This document shows positions 5,220 to 5,878 of a DNA stretch of 5,878 bases, in pieces. Made by a program: the position numbers and the translations under genes. How positions within the stretch are numbered: position 1 is the stretch's first letter; the number at the start of each line of letters is the position of its first letter. The notes below the pieces were generated by a model, which had not been told where the DNA came from, did no database searches, and was given only the letters and a program-made list of their open reading frames with translations. Source of the DNA: a bacterium (GTDB lineage Bacteria; Arandabacterota; Arandabacteria; Arandabacterales; Arandabacteraceae); NCBI GenBank assembly GCA_025774405.1, contig JALGWB010000134.1:1-5878 (forward strand), written 5' to 3'.

Positions 5220-5878
5220 ATGAAATCACAAACCCAACCGTCGAACTCGTCTTATCTCAGCGAAGTCCTCACCACTTCGCTTTGTTGTGCCATTGGCTAC
5301 TTTGCAGTGAATCTTCTGCTTTTCTGGCCATGGGAACAGCTGGCTCTCATGGAGGATGGCTTTCTCAGATTCAACGTGTTTGCCTATAGCTTGTGCCTTT
5401 ATGTCATTGGATTTGCAGTAGTGGGTCTGGTTTGTTATGCGTTTACACGCCACCTGATCTTACGAGGCTGGCTCGCGAGAAGCATCGGCCGATTTGTGCT
5501 CTATACTTTACTCGGCGTCACTTTTAGTCTGGGGCTTGCAGTCTGGCTTCGCTTTGATGGTATGGCTCCACTCCTTCCTCGCTACATAGTCTTGAGAGAA
5601 CTCAAAGCGCTAATTGCCAGGGTAGTTGTCGTGAATGCACTGGCTGCGTTGGGCATTAGCATGATGGTCAGCCGACTTACTGGTTCAAGCGGACAAAGTC
5701 GCTGGCGCGGGCTCGTTGGGTTTCTGGTGATTTGTCTGGCATACATTGTCACCTCGAATCTGGCTATCAGCCTATCCCGACGTGACGTTAGAGTGTCGGA
5801 TTCGCCAGGTGACAAGATCGTCATCCTGGGAATCGATGCGGGATCATGGAACGTTGCTCTTCGCCTTATTAGCGAGGG
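5220..5878 (+). CDS. Membrane-anchored alkaline-phosphatase-superfamily (type I phosphodiesterase-like) protein, 5' part only
   Basis: An open frame begins at ATG 5220 and reaches the window edge without a stop (219 complete codons). The protein starts MKSQTQPSNSSYLSEVLTTS. It has about five hydrophobic segments (residues about 18-38, 52-75, 92-110, 132-150 and 163-184) separated by basic loops such as RHLILRGWLARSIGR. After a short charged linker (RRDVRVSDSPGDK) comes IVILGIDAGSW (200-210). That is the typical first strand of alkaline-phosphatase-superfamily domains of the nucleotide pyrophosphatase/phosphodiesterase kind, in which the Asp (here Asp206) binds a catalytic metal. The following NVALRLISE fits the usual helix leading to the nucleophile, which lies outside the window. 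Membrane topology predicts a phosphatase or phosphotransferase domain tethered to the inner membrane; substrate is unknown. It is transcribed divergently from the peptidases. The ATG lacks a clear ribosome site; TTG at 5208 or ATG at 5349 (Met44) are less attractive, the latter because it removes the first membrane segment. Confidence 0.75.
   Translation, partial: MKSQTQPSNSSYLSEVLTTSLCCAIGYFAVNLLLFWPWEQLALMEDGFLRFNVFAYSLCLYVIGFAVVGLVCYAFTRHLILRGWLARSIGRFVLYTLLGVTFSLGLAVWLRFDGMAPLLPRYIVLRELKALIARVVVVNALAALGISMMVSRLTGSSGQSRWRGLVGFLVICLAYIVTSNLAISLSRRDVRVSDSPGDKIVILGIDAGSWNVALRLISE

Noticed and set aside
5226..5824. Minus-strand frames of 75 and 80 codons opposite the membrane protein
   Set aside because: The plus-strand frame here is open throughout, with clear transmembrane segments and an alkaline-phosphatase-type strand. 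The minus frames have no such signals.

Overview
The window looks like a piece of chromosome from a Gram-negative bacterium of the FCB group or a related candidate phylum (for example Zixibacteria, Latescibacteria, Eisenbacteria or KSB1-like lineages). The basis is two long secreted proteins that end in a FlgD-Ig-like / type IX secretion (T9SS) type A sorting domain, with the typical run PNP ... WDGR ... G.YF.+L.(S/A)G ... K.(I/V)LL(K/R) at the extreme C terminus. The lineage is an inference from protein architecture; no rRNA or housekeeping marker is present.

Layout. Positions 1-187 hold no convincing gene. They carry a perfect 16-bp inverted repeat (1-16 against 165-180) enclosing 148 nt, just beyond the 3' end of the first gene. 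Positions 188-2572 and 2623-4998, both on the minus strand, are tandem paralogous gingipain-type (MEROPS family C25) cysteine peptidases of 794 and 791 residues. They are 50 nt apart, and each has a good Shine-Dalgarno sequence. The gene at 2623-4998 is promoter-proximal. Positions 4999-5219 form a divergent intergenic region. It has a very good sigma70-like promoter facing the peptidases (TTGACA, 18-nt spacer, TATCAT), and the -35 box lies inside a 7-bp-arm inverted repeat that could be an operator. A weaker promoter candidate faces the other way. From 5220 to the window edge, on the plus strand, runs the 5' part of a membrane protein: about five predicted transmembrane helices followed by the first strand of what looks like an alkaline-phosphatase-superfamily (type I phosphodiesterase-like) domain. 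It is cut off by the window end.

How the genes work together. The two peptidases are probably cotranscribed and exported by Sec. They would then be moved across the outer membrane and sorted by a T9SS-like system acting on their C-terminal domains, and would act as extracellular or cell-surface proteases. Both keep the His (GHG) and Cys (AC) catalytic pair and a very acidic putative calcium loop, so neither looks degenerate. Their main difference is in the loops around the active site and in the sorting domain, which fits duplication followed by change of specificity. The divergent membrane phosphatase/phosphodiesterase-like gene is a neighbour with no evident functional link.

I do not see a new defence, mobile or RNA system here. 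The items most worth a second look are the 16-bp inverted repeat at the window edge, the operator-like palindrome over the -35 box, and the shared oddities of the peptidase pair.
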